From positions 1-52,071 of the forward strand of contig JAUZQE010000020.1 in assembly GCA_030733815.1 (NCBI GenBank): a stretch of 52,071 nucleotides of DNA. Direction: 5' to 3'. Below are positions 18,647-27,267 of this stretch, piece by piece; position 1 is the stretch's first letter, and the number at the start of each line of letters is the position of its first letter. This DNA is from Yanghanlia caeni (GTDB lineage Bacteria > Pseudomonadota > Gammaproteobacteria > Burkholderiales > Burkholderiaceae_B). The translations under genes and the position numbers were made by a program. The notes under the pieces are model-generated. The model was not told the DNA's origin. It saw only the letters and a list, made by a program, of their open reading frames with translations, and ran no database searches.

Positions 18647-19167
18647 AGCCGGCGCGGCGGGGGCATGGCCTCGTCGAGCAGCTTGTCCATAGAACGCGCC
18701 TCTTCATCGTCGGCGGCGGTATCGTCGTTTTCGTCGTCGTCGTTTTGCCCCGCCTGAAATTCCGCATCGCTGATATCGAAGGGCAGCAGCTCGCGCAGCT
18801 CGTTGCCGGCCACGAATTCCTGGCTGAGCGGGTCGATCTTCACGTAGCGCCCGTCTTCGTCGTCGGACAGCTGAATGATCCAGAGGCACTCGCAGCTGTA
18901 GCGTTCGTCGTCGTCCAGGCCCCCCCGGCTGCCCGCATAGCGTGCATCGGGTCCGCCCAGCTGGATCACGACGGTGGAGTCTTCGTCGATTTCGTCGTTA
19001 ATGTCGAGGGGGATGCCGAAGGCTACCCATTCGGCGCCGGTGTCCTCCGCGTCCATGATCTCGGCAATGACCGGCTTGCCCATGTAGGCGCTCAGGGCGT
19101 CGGCGGTCAGGCCGATGAGCTCGATCTCTTCGCGGGTGAAGACGAGCAGGGGTTCAGGGGTCGTCAT
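18640..19167 (-). CDS. Conserved-looking acidic hypothetical protein
   Basis: A 175-residue soluble protein with no motif that I recognise. It begins MTTPEPLLVFTREEIELIGL and has an alternating beta/alpha look up to about residue 130, including YSCECLWIIQLSDDEDGRYVK (split). The C-terminal tail is strongly acidic (QNDDDENDDTAADDEEA), produced by runs of GAC/GAT codons, and ends with PPPRRLQ. There is no signal peptide or membrane segment. A normal coding frame, an upstream intergenic promoter region shared with ettA (divergent) and good codon usage support a real gene. The function is unknown. Confidence 0.75.
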   Translation of the reverse strand: MTTPEPLLVFTREEIELIGLTADALSAYMGKPVIAEIMDAEDTGAEWVAFGIPLDINDEIDEDSTVVIQLGGPDARYAGSRGGLDDDERYSCECLWIIQLSDDEDGRYVKIDPLSQEFVAGNELRELLPFDISDAEFQAGQNDDDENDDTAADDEEARSMDKLLDEAMPPPRRLQ

Positions 19168-19296
19168 GGCGTACTCCGTGCATGCAATCAGGCATTTTAG
19201 TCTTCCCGTGCAGATGCGCGGGGTGGCGGGGGTTCGGGCTTTATTGCGACATGCAGCCTACAATGGCGCATTACTCCAATTACACCTTTCCTGTCT

Positions 19297-20970
19297 ATGG
19301 CTCAATACGTTTTCTCGATGAATCGTGTCGGCAAGATCGTGCCGCCCAAACGGCAGATCCTGCGCGACATTTCGCTGTCGTTTTTCCCTGGCGCCAAAAT
19401 CGGCGTACTGGGTCTCAACGGTGCAGGCAAATCCACGCTGCTGCGCATCATGGCCGGTCTTGATCGCGAGATCGAAGGCGAAGCCATTCCCATGCCCGGC
19501 ATCAAAATCGGCTACCTGCCGCAAGAGCCGGTGCTGAATCCCGAGCACACGGTGCGCGAGGCGGTGGAAGAGGGGCTGGGCGAGGTCGCACAGGCCCGCA
19601 AACGCCTCGATGAGGTCTATGCCGCATATGCCGAGCCCGACGCCGATTTCGACGCGCTGGCCACCGAGCAGGCCGAACTCGAAGCCATTATCGCGGCCGC
19701 AGCCACCAGCGGGGCCGACGACATCGAGCACCAGATGGAAATTGCGGCCGACGCCCTGCGCCTGCCTCCCTGGGAGGCCTCCGTGGCGCACCTGTCGGGC
19801 GGCGAGAAACGTCGCGTGGCGCTGTGCCGCCTGCTGCTGTCCAAGCCCGACATGCTGCTGCTCGATGAGCCCACCAACCACCTCGACGCCGAAAGCGTCG
19901 AATGGCTGGAACAGTTCCTCGAGCGGTTCCCGGGTACGGTGGTGGCGGTCACGCACGATCGCTACTTCCTCGACAACGCCTGCCAGTGGATTCTTGAACT
20001 CGACCGCGGTCACGGCATTCCCTGGAAGGGCAACTACAGCTCGTGGCTCGAACAGAAAGAACAACGCCTCAAGCAGGAAGAGGCGGCCGAATCGGCCCGC
20101 CAGCGCACCATCAAGAAAGAGCTGGAATGGGTGCGTCAGAACCCCAAGGGCCGTCAGGCCAAGGCCAAGGCGCGCATGGCACGCTTCGAAGAGCTCTCTT
20201 CGCACGAATACCAGAAGCGCAATGAAACCCAGGAAATTTTCATTCCGGTGGCCGAGCGCCTGGGCAACGAAGTGATCGAGTTCGTGAACGTGCGCAAGGC
20301 CTTCGGCGACCGCCTGCTCATCGACGATCTCAGCTTCCGGGTGCCGCCCGGTGCCATCGTGGGCATCATCGGTCCCAACGGTGCGGGCAAGTCCACGCTG
20401 TTTCGCATGATTGCGGGCCAGGAAAAGCCCGACAGCGGCGAGGTGAAGATCGGCCAGACGGTGCAGCTGGCCTATGTCGATCAGTCGCGCGAATCGCTGC
20501 CCGACGACAAAACCGTCTTCGAAGCCGTGGCGAACGGCTCCGATATCATCAACGTGGGCCGCTTCGAGATGGCTTCGCGCGCCTATCTGGGCCGCTTCAA
20601 TTTCCGCGGTGCCGACCAGAACAAGACCGTGGGCAATCTGTCGGGCGGTGAGCGCGGCCGGCTGCATCTGGCCAAAACGCTGCTCACGGGCGGCAACGTC
20701 CTGCTGCTCGACGAACCGTCCAACGACCTCGACGTCGAAACGCTGCGCGCCCTCGAAGACGCCCTGCTGGAATTTGCGGGTACGGTCATGGTCATCAGCC
20801 ACGACCGCTGGTTCCTCGATCGCATCGCCACGCACATACTGGCGTTCGAAGGCGATTCGCAGGTAGTATTCTTTGAAGGCAACTATCAGGAATACGAGGC
20901 CGACAAGAAGCGCCGTCTGGGCGAAGAAGCGGCCAAACCGCGTCGCCTGCGCTACAAGCCTCTCAAGTAA
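19297..20970 (+). CDS. ettA: Energy-dependent translational throttle protein, ABC-F
   Basis: ABC-F ATPase that binds the ribosomal E site and gates entry into elongation according to ATP/ADP. The 557-residue product has two ATP-binding cassettes: Walker [10 protein letters not shown] near residue 41 and GPNGAGKST near 361; signatures LSGGEKRRV near 166 and LSGGERGRL near 447; Walker [13 protein letters not shown] and [11 protein letters not shown]. The inter-domain linker contains [19 protein letters not shown] (basic/acidic helix). The start [20 protein letters not shown] is diagnostic of EttA rather than Uup or YheS. A TACAAT hexamer at 19259-19264 is a candidate -10. The isochorismatase-like gene follows 13 bases downstream. 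Confidence 0.95.
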   Translation: MAQYVFSMNRVGKIVPPKRQILRDISLSFFPGAKIGVLGLNGAGKSTLLRIMAGLDREIEGEAIPMPGIKIGYLPQEPVLNPEHTVREAVEEGLGEVAQARKRLDEVYAAYAEPDADFDALATEQAELEAIIAAAATSGADDIEHQMEIAADALRLPPWEASVAHLSGGEKRRVALCRLLLSKPDMLLLDEPTNHLDAESVEWLEQFLERFPGTVVAVTHDRYFLDNACQWILELDRGHGIPWKGNYSSWLEQKEQRLKQEEAAESARQRTIKKELEWVRQNPKGRQAKAKARMARFEELSSHEYQKRNETQEIFIPVAERLGNEVIEFVNVRKAFGDRLLIDDLSFRVPPGAIVGIIGPNGAGKSTLFRMIAGQEKPDSGEVKIGQTVQLAYVDQSRESLPDDKTVFEAVANGSDIINVGRFEMASRAYLGRFNFRGADQNKTVGNLSGGERGRLHLAKTLLTGGNVLLLDEPSNDLDVETLRALEDALLEFAGTVMVISHDRWFLDRIATHILAFEGDSQVVFFEGNYQEYEADKKRRLGEEAAKPRRLRYKPLK

Positions 20971-20983
20971 CCGGAGACCCGTC

Positions 20984-21604
20984 ATGACCGTGCCTCGCCT
21001 GCTCGCCGCCCATGATTCCATGGTGCTGCTGGTCGACATGCAAACCGGCCTGCTGCCGGCCATCCACGACGGCGAGGCACTCGTCTCGCGGGTCTACCGG
21101 CTGCTGGGTGCGGCCCGTGCGCTCGATATCCCGGTCGTGGCCACCGAACACTGTGCCGACAAAATTGGTGCAACCGATACCCGCCTGGCCGCGCTGGCGG
21201 GGCAGGTGCTGCACAAGGTGCATTTCGATGCCACGCGCGAACCCGACATGACCGCTCAGCTGCCGGTCGGGCGTCACAACGTGCTGGTCGTCGGCACCGA
21301 GGCGCATGTCTGCGTGTTACAGACTGCGCTGGGTTTGCAACTGGCGGGGTTGAACCCCTGGCTGGTGGCCGACGGCATCGGCTCGCGTCGGGAAAGCGAT
21401 CGGGCCGCTGCGTTGCAGCGCTGGCTGCAGGGCGGCGGCAACATCGTCACCAGCGAAATGGCCATGTTCGAATGGCTCGGCTCGGCACGCAATCCTGCAT
21501 TTCGCGAGGTTCTCGCACTCATCAAGGCCTCCGACGAAACAATTGTTGCCAATGCTAACCACTCGTTCGTTTCCGAAAGCCAGTCCGTGCAGGATTTGGG
21601 CTAA
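20984..21604 (+). CDS. Isochorismatase-family cysteine hydrolase
   Basis: A 206-residue protein of the isochorismatase-like (YcaC/nicotinamidase) superfamily. The catalytic triad can be placed as Asp in LLVDMQTGLLPAI, Lys in VLHKVHFDA, and Cys in VVGTEAHVCVLQTALGL, preceded by a likely cis-peptide (GTEAHVC). Activity in related proteins is hydrolysis of amides or vinyl ethers; the substrate is unknown here. GGAG lies a few bases before the ATG and only 13 bases separate it from ettA, so the two are probably cotranscribed. Confidence 0.88.
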   Translation: MTVPRLLAAHDSMVLLVDMQTGLLPAIHDGEALVSRVYRLLGAARALDIPVVATEHCADKIGATDTRLAALAGQVLHKVHFDATREPDMTAQLPVGRHNVLVVGTEAHVCVLQTALGLQLAGLNPWLVADGIGSRRESDRAAALQRWLQGGGNIVTSEMAMFEWLGSARNPAFREVLALIKASDETIVANANHSFVSESQSVQDLG

Positions 21605-21638
21605 GGTGTGCCCGTCTTTGACACATGGAGCTTTATTA

Positions 21639-21866
21639 ATGAAAACAAACACTCTTGTGCGGCTGGGTGCAGTCGCGGTGCTGGCCTTGAGCGTGGCCGG
21701 ATGCTCGACGTGGGACAACATGAGCCATCGTCAGAAGTCGGCGGTCACGGGTGCCGGCGTCGGCGGCGTGGCGGGTGCAGCCATTAGTGGCGGCAGCGTG
21801 CTGGGCACTGTGGGTGGTGCCGCAATCGGCGGCGTGATCGGCGATCAGGTCGGCAAGCGCAGGTAA
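21639..21866 (+). CDS. Small glycine-zipper lipoprotein (OsmB-like)
   Basis: A 75-residue lipoprotein. The signal peptide ends in the lipobox LSVAGC, with Cys22 as the lipidated residue. The rest carries a glycine-zipper hairpin (GAGVGGVAGAAISGG and GGAAIGGVIGDQVG), typical of the OsmB/YMGG family that inserts in the outer membrane envelope. A GGAG ribosome site (21627-21630) is 8 bases from the ATG. A strong terminator lies 90 bases beyond the stop. Such proteins are often stress induced; nothing in the sequence proves this here. Confidence 0.85.
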   Translation: MKTNTLVRLGAVAVLALSVAGCSTWDNMSHRQKSAVTGAGVGGVAGAAISGGSVLGTVGGAAIGGVIGDQVGKRR

Positions 21867-21956
21867 ACTGCGCGGGCGGGCTCGCAAGGGCCGGCCCCCC
21901 CCGGTTACCAACAAGAGCAACGTTAAGAACAAGAATAAGCGCAATCTGCGCACTGG

Positions 21957-21981
21957 ATCGGCCCCCGGGCCGATTTTTTTT
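21957..21981 (+). terminator. Intrinsic terminator after the lipoprotein gene
   Basis: The palindrome ATCGGCCC-CC-GGGCCGAT (21957-21974) is followed by a run of about eight T. It ends plus-strand transcription from the lipoprotein gene before the convergent minE. The minus strand lacks a T run, so it is not expected to terminate min transcription. Confidence 0.85.
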
Positions 21982-21996
21982 GGACGTGCGAGGCGC

Positions 21997-22269
21997 TTAT
22001 TTGGTGGCGCCGCTTGCGTCGGGCTGGGGCATTTCGATCTTTACTTCCAGCACTTCCAGGGAGTCTTGCCGGTCGAGATTCACCTTGATGTCTTCAGGGT
22101 TGATCTTGACGTAGCGTGAGATCACTTCGACCAGTTCCTTCTGCAGGCGGGGCAGGTAATCGGGCGTGACGCCGGTGCGCCGCTCATTGATCAGAATGAG
22201 CTGCAGCCGGTCTTTGGCCACGCTTGCCGAGGTCTTTTTTTGGCCGAGCAGGAATGAAAGAAAGGACAT
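21997..22269 (-). CDS. minE: Cell division topological specificity factor MinE
   Basis: A 90-residue protein that stimulates MinD ATPase and drives the pole-to-pole Min oscillation that places the Z ring at midcell. The N-terminal amphipathic [20 protein letters not shown] segment is the membrane and MinD contact part; [11 protein letters not shown] is the anti-MinCD helix; the C-terminal domain (residues about 32-80) is the dimerising topological-specificity domain. It lies 3 bases after minD on the same strand. Confidence 0.96.
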   Translation of the reverse strand: MSFLSFLLGQKKTSASVAKDRLQLILINERRTGVTPDYLPRLQKELVEVISRYVKINPEDIKVNLDRQDSLEVLEVKIEMPQPDASGATK

Positions 22270-22272
22270 GAC

Positions 22273-23088
22273 TTATTTCCCCCCGAACAGGCGCTTGAAG
22301 AGTCCGGGTTTTTCGTATTCGGTGAAGCGCAGCGGGCGGTCTTCGCCCAGGTAGCGGGCGATCACGTCTTGGTATGCCGCCGCTACGTCGGTATCGCGCA
22401 GGTGAATGGCCGGAACGCCCTGGTTCGAGGCCTGCAGCACGGCTTCGGATTCGGGAATGACACCAACCAGCTTGATGCGCAGGATATCTTCAATATCTTG
22501 CAGTGACAGCATTTCGCCGTCGGCGACGCGCTTGGGGCTGTACCGTGTGAGCAGCAGGTATTCCTTGATGGGTTCCTCGCCCCGTTCGGCGCGGCGCGAC
22601 TTGGCTGCCAGTATGCCCAGGATGCGATCGGAATCGCGCACGGACGAGACTTCGGGGTTGGTGACCACCAGGGCGTCGTCGGCAAAGTACGAGGCCATCA
22701 GTGCGCCCGTTTCAATGCCGGCCGGCGAATCGCAAATAATGTATTCGAACTCCATGTCGGCCAGGTCGTTCAGAACCTTTTCGACGCCTTCTTTCGTGAG
22801 GGCGTCTTTGTCGCGCGTTTGCGAGGCCGGCAGGATGAACAGGTTTTCGAGCTGCTTGTCGCGGATCAGCGCCTGGTTGAGGGTGGCTTCGCCCTGGATG
22901 ACATTGACGAAGTCGTACACCACCCGGCGCTCGCACCCCATGATCAGATCGAGGTTGCGCAGCCCGACGTCGAAGTCGATGACCACGGTCTTGTGGCCGC
23001 GCATGGCCAGCCCCGCTGAAAAGCTTGCACTGGTGGTCGTTTTGCCCACGCCGCCCTTGCCGGATGTCACCACAACGATTCGCGCCAT
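22273..23088 (-). CDS. minD: Septum site-determining ATPase MinD
   Basis: A 271-residue ParA/MinD-type ATPase that recruits MinC to the membrane. The deviant Walker A is VTSGKGGVGKTTTSASF (residues about 6-22); DFDVGLRNLDLIMGCERR and ICDSPAGIETGAL are the other nucleotide-site motifs. The C-terminal KPGLFKRLFGGK is the amphipathic membrane-targeting helix. It is the middle gene of minC-minD-minE, with a 63-base gap after minC and 3 bases before minE. Confidence 0.97.
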   Translation of the reverse strand: MARIVVVTSGKGGVGKTTTSASFSAGLAMRGHKTVVIDFDVGLRNLDLIMGCERRVVYDFVNVIQGEATLNQALIRDKQLENLFILPASQTRDKDALTKEGVEKVLNDLADMEFEYIICDSPAGIETGALMASYFADDALVVTNPEVSSVRDSDRILGILAAKSRRAERGEEPIKEYLLLTRYSPKRVADGEMLSLQDIEDILRIKLVGVIPESEAVLQASNQGVPAIHLRDTDVAAAYQDVIARYLGEDRPLRFTEYEKPGLFKRLFGGK

Positions 23089-23151
23089 GACGATTGAATT
23101 CCTCTGTTCGAATAAATCACGTAATCGTAAAGCAAAAATGGCCTGTGGCCA

Positions 23152-24039
23152 TTACTTGCCCAATGATTCAAATTGCAAGCTCTCGCCGTTCAGACTGATG
23201 ATGGCGGGCCGGCTGTGCACTTCGGGTTCCAGCCGCGTCTCGATCACCCTGTAGACGCCGGCGATGGCCACCAGCTCGGGGTCGAGCTCGGTGGTGAAAA
23301 TGCGCGCGTGCGTGTCGCCCCGTGCGCCGGCCATGGCCTTGCCCCGCAGCGGCCCGTAAACATGGACGTTGCCGTCGGCGATGACCTCGGCCCCGCGGCT
23401 GACCATGCCGATGATGATCAGGTCGGTGTCGCGAGCGTAGACGCGCTGACCCGAACGCAGTGGCCGGTTGACGATCATGGCGGCCGGTGCAATGGCGGGC
23501 GGCATGTCGGCAGGCGGTGCTGCCGGTGCCACGCTTGCGGCGGGCGCATTGTCGGCGGCGGGGGTCGTGCCTGCTACGGGTGCATCGCCCGTCTGTGTGG
23601 CGGCGGAACCGGCGTCGGCGGGTGCCGCGGCGTTGGGTGGGTTCTTTTCGGGTATGACTGCGGCGGCCGGTACGTCGTGTTCCGGCACCGGAGAGCTGGC
23701 GGGCCGCACGGGTGCTCCACCCAGATCGACAGCCGGCAGGCCTGCCGCAATGGCGGCTTCCTGTTGGGCGCCTTCGGCCACGACGCCCACCGGGTGCAGG
23801 TCGTGCGCGCGCAGGGCATCGATGAGTGCGGGCCAGTCGACGTCGCCCTGGATGAGGCTGGCATCGACGACCACGGGTTCGTTCTCGAAAAACGCCCCGG
23901 CGTCGTGCATGCGCTGCGCCAGGGCGTCGATGAGGCTTTGCGTGTCGGCTTCATGCAGCACGACGCGTATGGCATAGAGGGTGGCGCTCTTGAAGTCGAG
24001 CGCCAGCCGGCTTTTGCGCGGAGGAGTCTTCTTGCTCAC
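23152..24039 (-). CDS. minC: Septum site-determining protein MinC
   Basis: A 295-residue FtsZ inhibitor. The N-terminal domain (about residues 10-110, LDFKSATLYAIRVVLHEAD) blocks FtsZ polymerisation; an unusually long Ala/Pro-rich linker spans about residues 115-185; the C-terminal beta-helix (GQRVYARDTDLIIIGMVSRG, GNVHVYGPLRGKAMAGA) dimerises and binds MinD. The start codon is GTG at 24039, overlapping the glnS stop in GTGA, so initiation is probably coupled to glnS translation. The linker makes the protein longer than E. coli MinC (231 residues). Confidence 0.93.
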   Translation of the reverse strand: MSKKTPPRKSRLALDFKSATLYAIRVVLHEADTQSLIDALAQRMHDAGAFFENEPVVVDASLIQGDVDWPALIDALRAHDLHPVGVVAEGAQQEAAIAAGLPAVDLGGAPVRPASSPVPEHDVPAAAVIPEKNPPNAAAPADAGSAATQTGDAPVAGTTPAADNAPAASVAPAAPPADMPPAIAPAAMIVNRPLRSGQRVYARDTDLIIIGMVSRGAEVIADGNVHVYGPLRGKAMAGARGDTHARIFTTELDPELVAIAGVYRVIETRLEPEVHSRPAIISLNGESLQFESLGK

Positions 24040-25802
24040 TTTTTCTGTGCCCAGGAGTCTTTGAGAGTGACGCTGCGGTTGATGACCGGCCGCTCGACGG
24101 TGGATTCTTCACGGTCGGCGGTGAAGTAGCCCAGCCGTTCGAACTGCCAGGTTGTGCCCGGTTCTGCGCGCGTGCCGGGTTCCAGCCAGCCCTGCACGAT
24201 CTGGCACGAATCGGGGTTCAGTGCGGCAATGAAATCTTTGTCGCCGGCATCGGGGTGCGGATCGGTGAAGAGTCGGTCGTAGAGACGGATTTCGGCGGCG
24301 ACCGCGTCGGCGGCATTGACCCAGGTGATGTTGCCCCTGACCTTCACCGAGTCGGCGCCCGGGGTACCGCTCTTCGTGTCGGGCAGGTACTCGGCGTGAA
24401 CCTCGATGACCTCGCCCTGTTCGTTCTTGACGCAGCCGGTGCACTCGACGATGTAGCCGTACTTGAGCCGCACGCGGTTGCCCGGGAACAGCCGGAAGTA
24501 TTTTTTGGGCGGATCTTCGCGGAAATCGTCGCGCTCGATCCAGAGCTCGCGCCCGAACGAGAAGTTGCGCATGCCGGCTTCGGGGTCGTGCGGGTTGACG
24601 GGCGCCTGACAGGGCTCATGCTGGCCTTCGGGCCAGTTGGTGATGACGAGTTTGAGCGGGTCGAGTACGGCCACTGCACGGGGCGCGACGGGGTCGAGGT
24701 CGTCGCGCAGCGCCTGTTCGAGCACGCTGTAGTCGATGCGCGAATCGGCCTTGGATACGCCCAGGCGGTCGCAGAACAGACGGATGGAAGATGGTGTGTA
24801 GCCGCGGCGGCGCAGCCCCGCAAGCGTGGGCAGGCGGGGGTCGTCCCAGCCGGCGACGTGCCCCTCGCGCACCAGCTGCAGCAGCTTGCGCTTGCTGGTC
24901 ACCACATAGCTGAGGTTCAGCCGCGCGAACTCATACTGCTGGGGCAGCGGTTCAAGCAGCAGGCCGAGCTCGGCCAGGCGCTCGAGGATCCAGTTGTAGA
25001 ACGGACGCTGATCTTCGAACTCGAGCGTGCAGATGCTGTGCGTGATGCATTCCAATGCGTCTTCGACTGGGTGCGCCCATGAATACATGGGGTAGATACA
25101 CCATTTGTTGCCGGTGCGGTGGTGCTCGACGTGGCGGATTCGGTACAGCACCGGGTCGCGCATGTTGATGTTGGGCGAGCTCATGTCGATGCGCGCACGC
25201 AGGCACAGGCTGCCGTCGGGGTGTTTGCCGTCGCGCATTTCGCGCAGAAGGCGCAGCGATTCCTCGGCCGGGCGGTCACGCCAGGGCGAATTCGTACCCG
25301 GCTCGGTGAGCGTACCCCGCGTGGCGCGGATTTCGTCGGCGCTCTGCTCGTCGACGTACGCATGGCCCGCCTGCACCAGCGCTTCGGCGAATTCGTACAT
25401 GTACTGGAAGTAGTCGCTGGCGAAATAGAGGTTGTCTTCTTCGCCGTACGTCCAGTCGAAGCCGAGCCACTTGACCATTTCGATGATCGCCTCGACGTAT
25501 TCGGCCTCTTCCTTTTCGGGGTTGGTGTCGTCGAAGCGCAGGTGGCAGGCACCCTGGTAGTCGCGTGCCAGCCCGAAGTTCAGACAGATGCTCTTGGCAT
25601 GACCGATATGCAGGTAGCCGTTGGGTTCCGGCGGAAAGCGGGTGCGGATGCGGGCGGGATCGGGGGCGGCACCGCGTTGCACGTAGGCGGGCCCCGGACG
25701 CCCGGCCCAGGGCTTGTGCGCATGGCGGCCTTGCGCCAGATCTTTTTCGATGATGGTGCGCAGGAAATTGGAAACCGGGCCGGGACTTGGAGCAGAACTC
25801 AT
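24036..25802 (-). CDS. glnS: Glutamine--tRNA ligase
   Basis: Class I aminoacyl-tRNA synthetase, 588 residues, charging tRNA-Gln. The HIGH motif is in FPPEPNGYLHIGHAKSICL and the KMSKS equivalent is VTSKRKLLQLV. The anticodon-binding beta-barrel domains follow (RIDYSVLEQALRDDLDPVAPRA onwards). The start at 25802 (MSSAPSPGPVSNFL) gives the normal length with a short N-terminal extension. The 3' end overlaps minC, so it heads a glnS-minCDE transcription unit; it is divergent to the cydA-like gene. Confidence 0.96.
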   Translation of the reverse strand: MSSAPSPGPVSNFLRTIIEKDLAQGRHAHKPWAGRPGPAYVQRGAAPDPARIRTRFPPEPNGYLHIGHAKSICLNFGLARDYQGACHLRFDDTNPEKEEAEYVEAIIEMVKWLGFDWTYGEEDNLYFASDYFQYMYEFAEALVQAGHAYVDEQSADEIRATRGTLTEPGTNSPWRDRPAEESLRLLREMRDGKHPDGSLCLRARIDMSSPNINMRDPVLYRIRHVEHHRTGNKWCIYPMYSWAHPVEDALECITHSICTLEFEDQRPFYNWILERLAELGLLLEPLPQQYEFARLNLSYVVTSKRKLLQLVREGHVAGWDDPRLPTLAGLRRRGYTPSSIRLFCDRLGVSKADSRIDYSVLEQALRDDLDPVAPRAVAVLDPLKLVITNWPEGQHEPCQAPVNPHDPEAGMRNFSFGRELWIERDDFREDPPKKYFRLFPGNRVRLKYGYIVECTGCVKNEQGEVIEVHAEYLPDTKSGTPGADSVKVRGNITWVNAADAVAAEIRLYDRLFTDPHPDAGDKDFIAALNPDSCQIVQGWLEPGTRAEPGTTWQFERLGYFTADREESTVERPVINRSVTLKDSWAQKK

Positions 25803-25922
25803 ACGGAAAGCAGCCAATGAAAACAATAGACGGTGGGTAAAGTATGCATTTTGCCACGTTCGGCAGGGTTTGCCCGGGGACATGGCCAGAACCCGGCGTG
25901 TCGCTTTACACTGGCGCCCATT

Positions 25923-27257
25923 ATGAGCTACTCGGCCCTCTGGTTATCGCAGGCCCAGTTCTTCATCAGCCTGTCGTTCCTGCTGCTTTTTTTCCTGCTC
26001 GAGATCGGGCTGGCATGGGCGCTCGTCGTCTTCAAGCTGCGCGGGCAGTGGGGCGACCCGCGTGGTACGCAGGCCTACCGGTTCTGGGTGCGGGTGTTCG
26101 CGCTGGCGTTCGTGCTCAGCTTCGCTGCTGCGGTGCCCGTCATGGTGCAGTTGGGCAGCCTGTGGCCGCTGCTCATGGAACGCATTGGCGACGTTGCAGG
26201 GCCGCTGCTGGCCGCAGCGGTGTTCACCGTCTTCCTGTTCAGGGCGTGCTTCGTGGGGGCCATGCTCTTCGGTCAGCGGCGTTTGTCCGACCGTGCGCAC
26301 ACCGTGCTGGTCGCCCTGGTTGCGCTGGGTGTCACGTTATCGGCTTTGTGGCCGATGGCTCTGTTTTCGTGGATGCGCACGCCGGCCGGCGCTTTTTTTT
26401 CGAACGGGCAGTACGTCGTTACGGAATGGTCGCGGGTCATTCTGAATCCCTCTTTCCCGTGGTATGCCGCCTTGCTGTTCACCCTCGCGCTCGCGGCCTC
26501 CTGCCTGTTCATGCTGGGCGTCAGCGCCCTGCAGAGCCTGCGTCGGGCGCTGCCCGATGCTGATCGTATGGTGTTCAACGGTGCCGCGCGCGCTGCCGTG
26601 TTCTTTCTGTTGGTGCTGGGGGCGCTGGCCGTACAGGCGGGGCGCGAGCTGGCCGAGCACGAGCCGGCCCGGGCCGCCGCCGCTGCGGGCTATTGGCAGT
26701 CGGGCCCGGAACCCAGTTTTTCGCTATTCAGCATTCGTGATCCTGCCACGGGCGGTGATCGCTGGGCCTGGCGCTGGCCGCAGCTGGGGGGTGCCTTTCT
26801 CGCCCGCGATGCCGCCGGATACCGCGGACTCGATCAGTTTTCGGGCATGGATCCCCCGTGGGGCCTCACCTTTTGGTCGCTGCGGCTCGGAGCGCTTGCC
26901 CTGTTGCTGTGTCTCGTGCTGGCCGCGTTGGCCTGGTGGCGCCTGCACGCGCACGACGGCAACCCCGGGCTGTTGCCGGTGTGGCTGCGTCGCGCACTGG
27001 TGGCGGGTGGCTTCGGTGGCTGGCTGATCGCGCTGGCGGGCTTCGGCCATGTGTTCATCGGCGCCTATCCCTATGCCGTGGCGGGCACGGTAACCTACAG
27101 CGAGGTGCTGGCGGAGACACCGGTGGCGGTACTGGTGGCGGGCGGGCTCGGTCTGCTGACGGCATACGCGCTGTGCATCGCCGGGTTCATGCGCCTGCTG
27201 TGGCATATCGTGCGCTATGGCGTCGTGCCCGTGGCACGGCGTCGTGGCCGGGCATGA
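25923..27257 (+). CDS. CydA/CioA-like membrane protein lacking all known heme ligands
   Basis: A 444-residue protein with about nine transmembrane helices that aligns from end to end with cyanide-insensitive (CioA) bd-type quinol oxidase subunit I: LSQAQFFISLSF, GPLLAAAVFTVFLFRACFVG, SWMRTPAGAFF, ILNPSFPW, AEHEPARAAAAAGYW, FWSLRLG. However the ligand positions are changed (E. coli numbering): His19 to Leu20, Glu99 to Ala99, Glu107 to Arg107, His186 to Leu (about 184), Met393 to Gly323, Glu445 to Leu371. The Q-loop Lys252/Glu257 become Arg250/Ala255, and GRQPW becomes GFGHV. Arg391 is kept (Arg321). The loop between helices 6 and 7 is of the short type. The frame is uninterrupted. Called 'cytochrome bd subunit I' by similarity, but it cannot bind heme in the known way. 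A cydB-like gene follows after 10 bases. Confidence 0.85.
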   Translation: MSYSALWLSQAQFFISLSFLLLFFLLEIGLAWALVVFKLRGQWGDPRGTQAYRFWVRVFALAFVLSFAAAVPVMVQLGSLWPLLMERIGDVAGPLLAAAVFTVFLFRACFVGAMLFGQRRLSDRAHTVLVALVALGVTLSALWPMALFSWMRTPAGAFFSNGQYVVTEWSRVILNPSFPWYAALLFTLALAASCLFMLGVSALQSLRRALPDADRMVFNGAARAAVFFLLVLGALAVQAGRELAEHEPARAAAAAGYWQSGPEPSFSLFSIRDPATGGDRWAWRWPQLGGAFLARDAAGYRGLDQFSGMDPPWGLTFWSLRLGALALLLCLVLAALAWWRLHAHDGNPGLLPVWLRRALVAGGFGGWLIALAGFGHVFIGAYPYAVAGTVTYSEVLAETPVAVLVAGGLGLLTAYALCIAGFMRLLWHIVRYGVVPVARRRGRA

Positions 27258-27267
27258 GGGGTACATC

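Noticed and set aside
25923-27257. That the missing heme ligands of the CydA-like protein come from a frameshift or sequencing error
   Set aside because: The 444-codon frame is continuous and flanking motifs align on both sides of each substituted position, so local frame loss cannot account for six separate changes.
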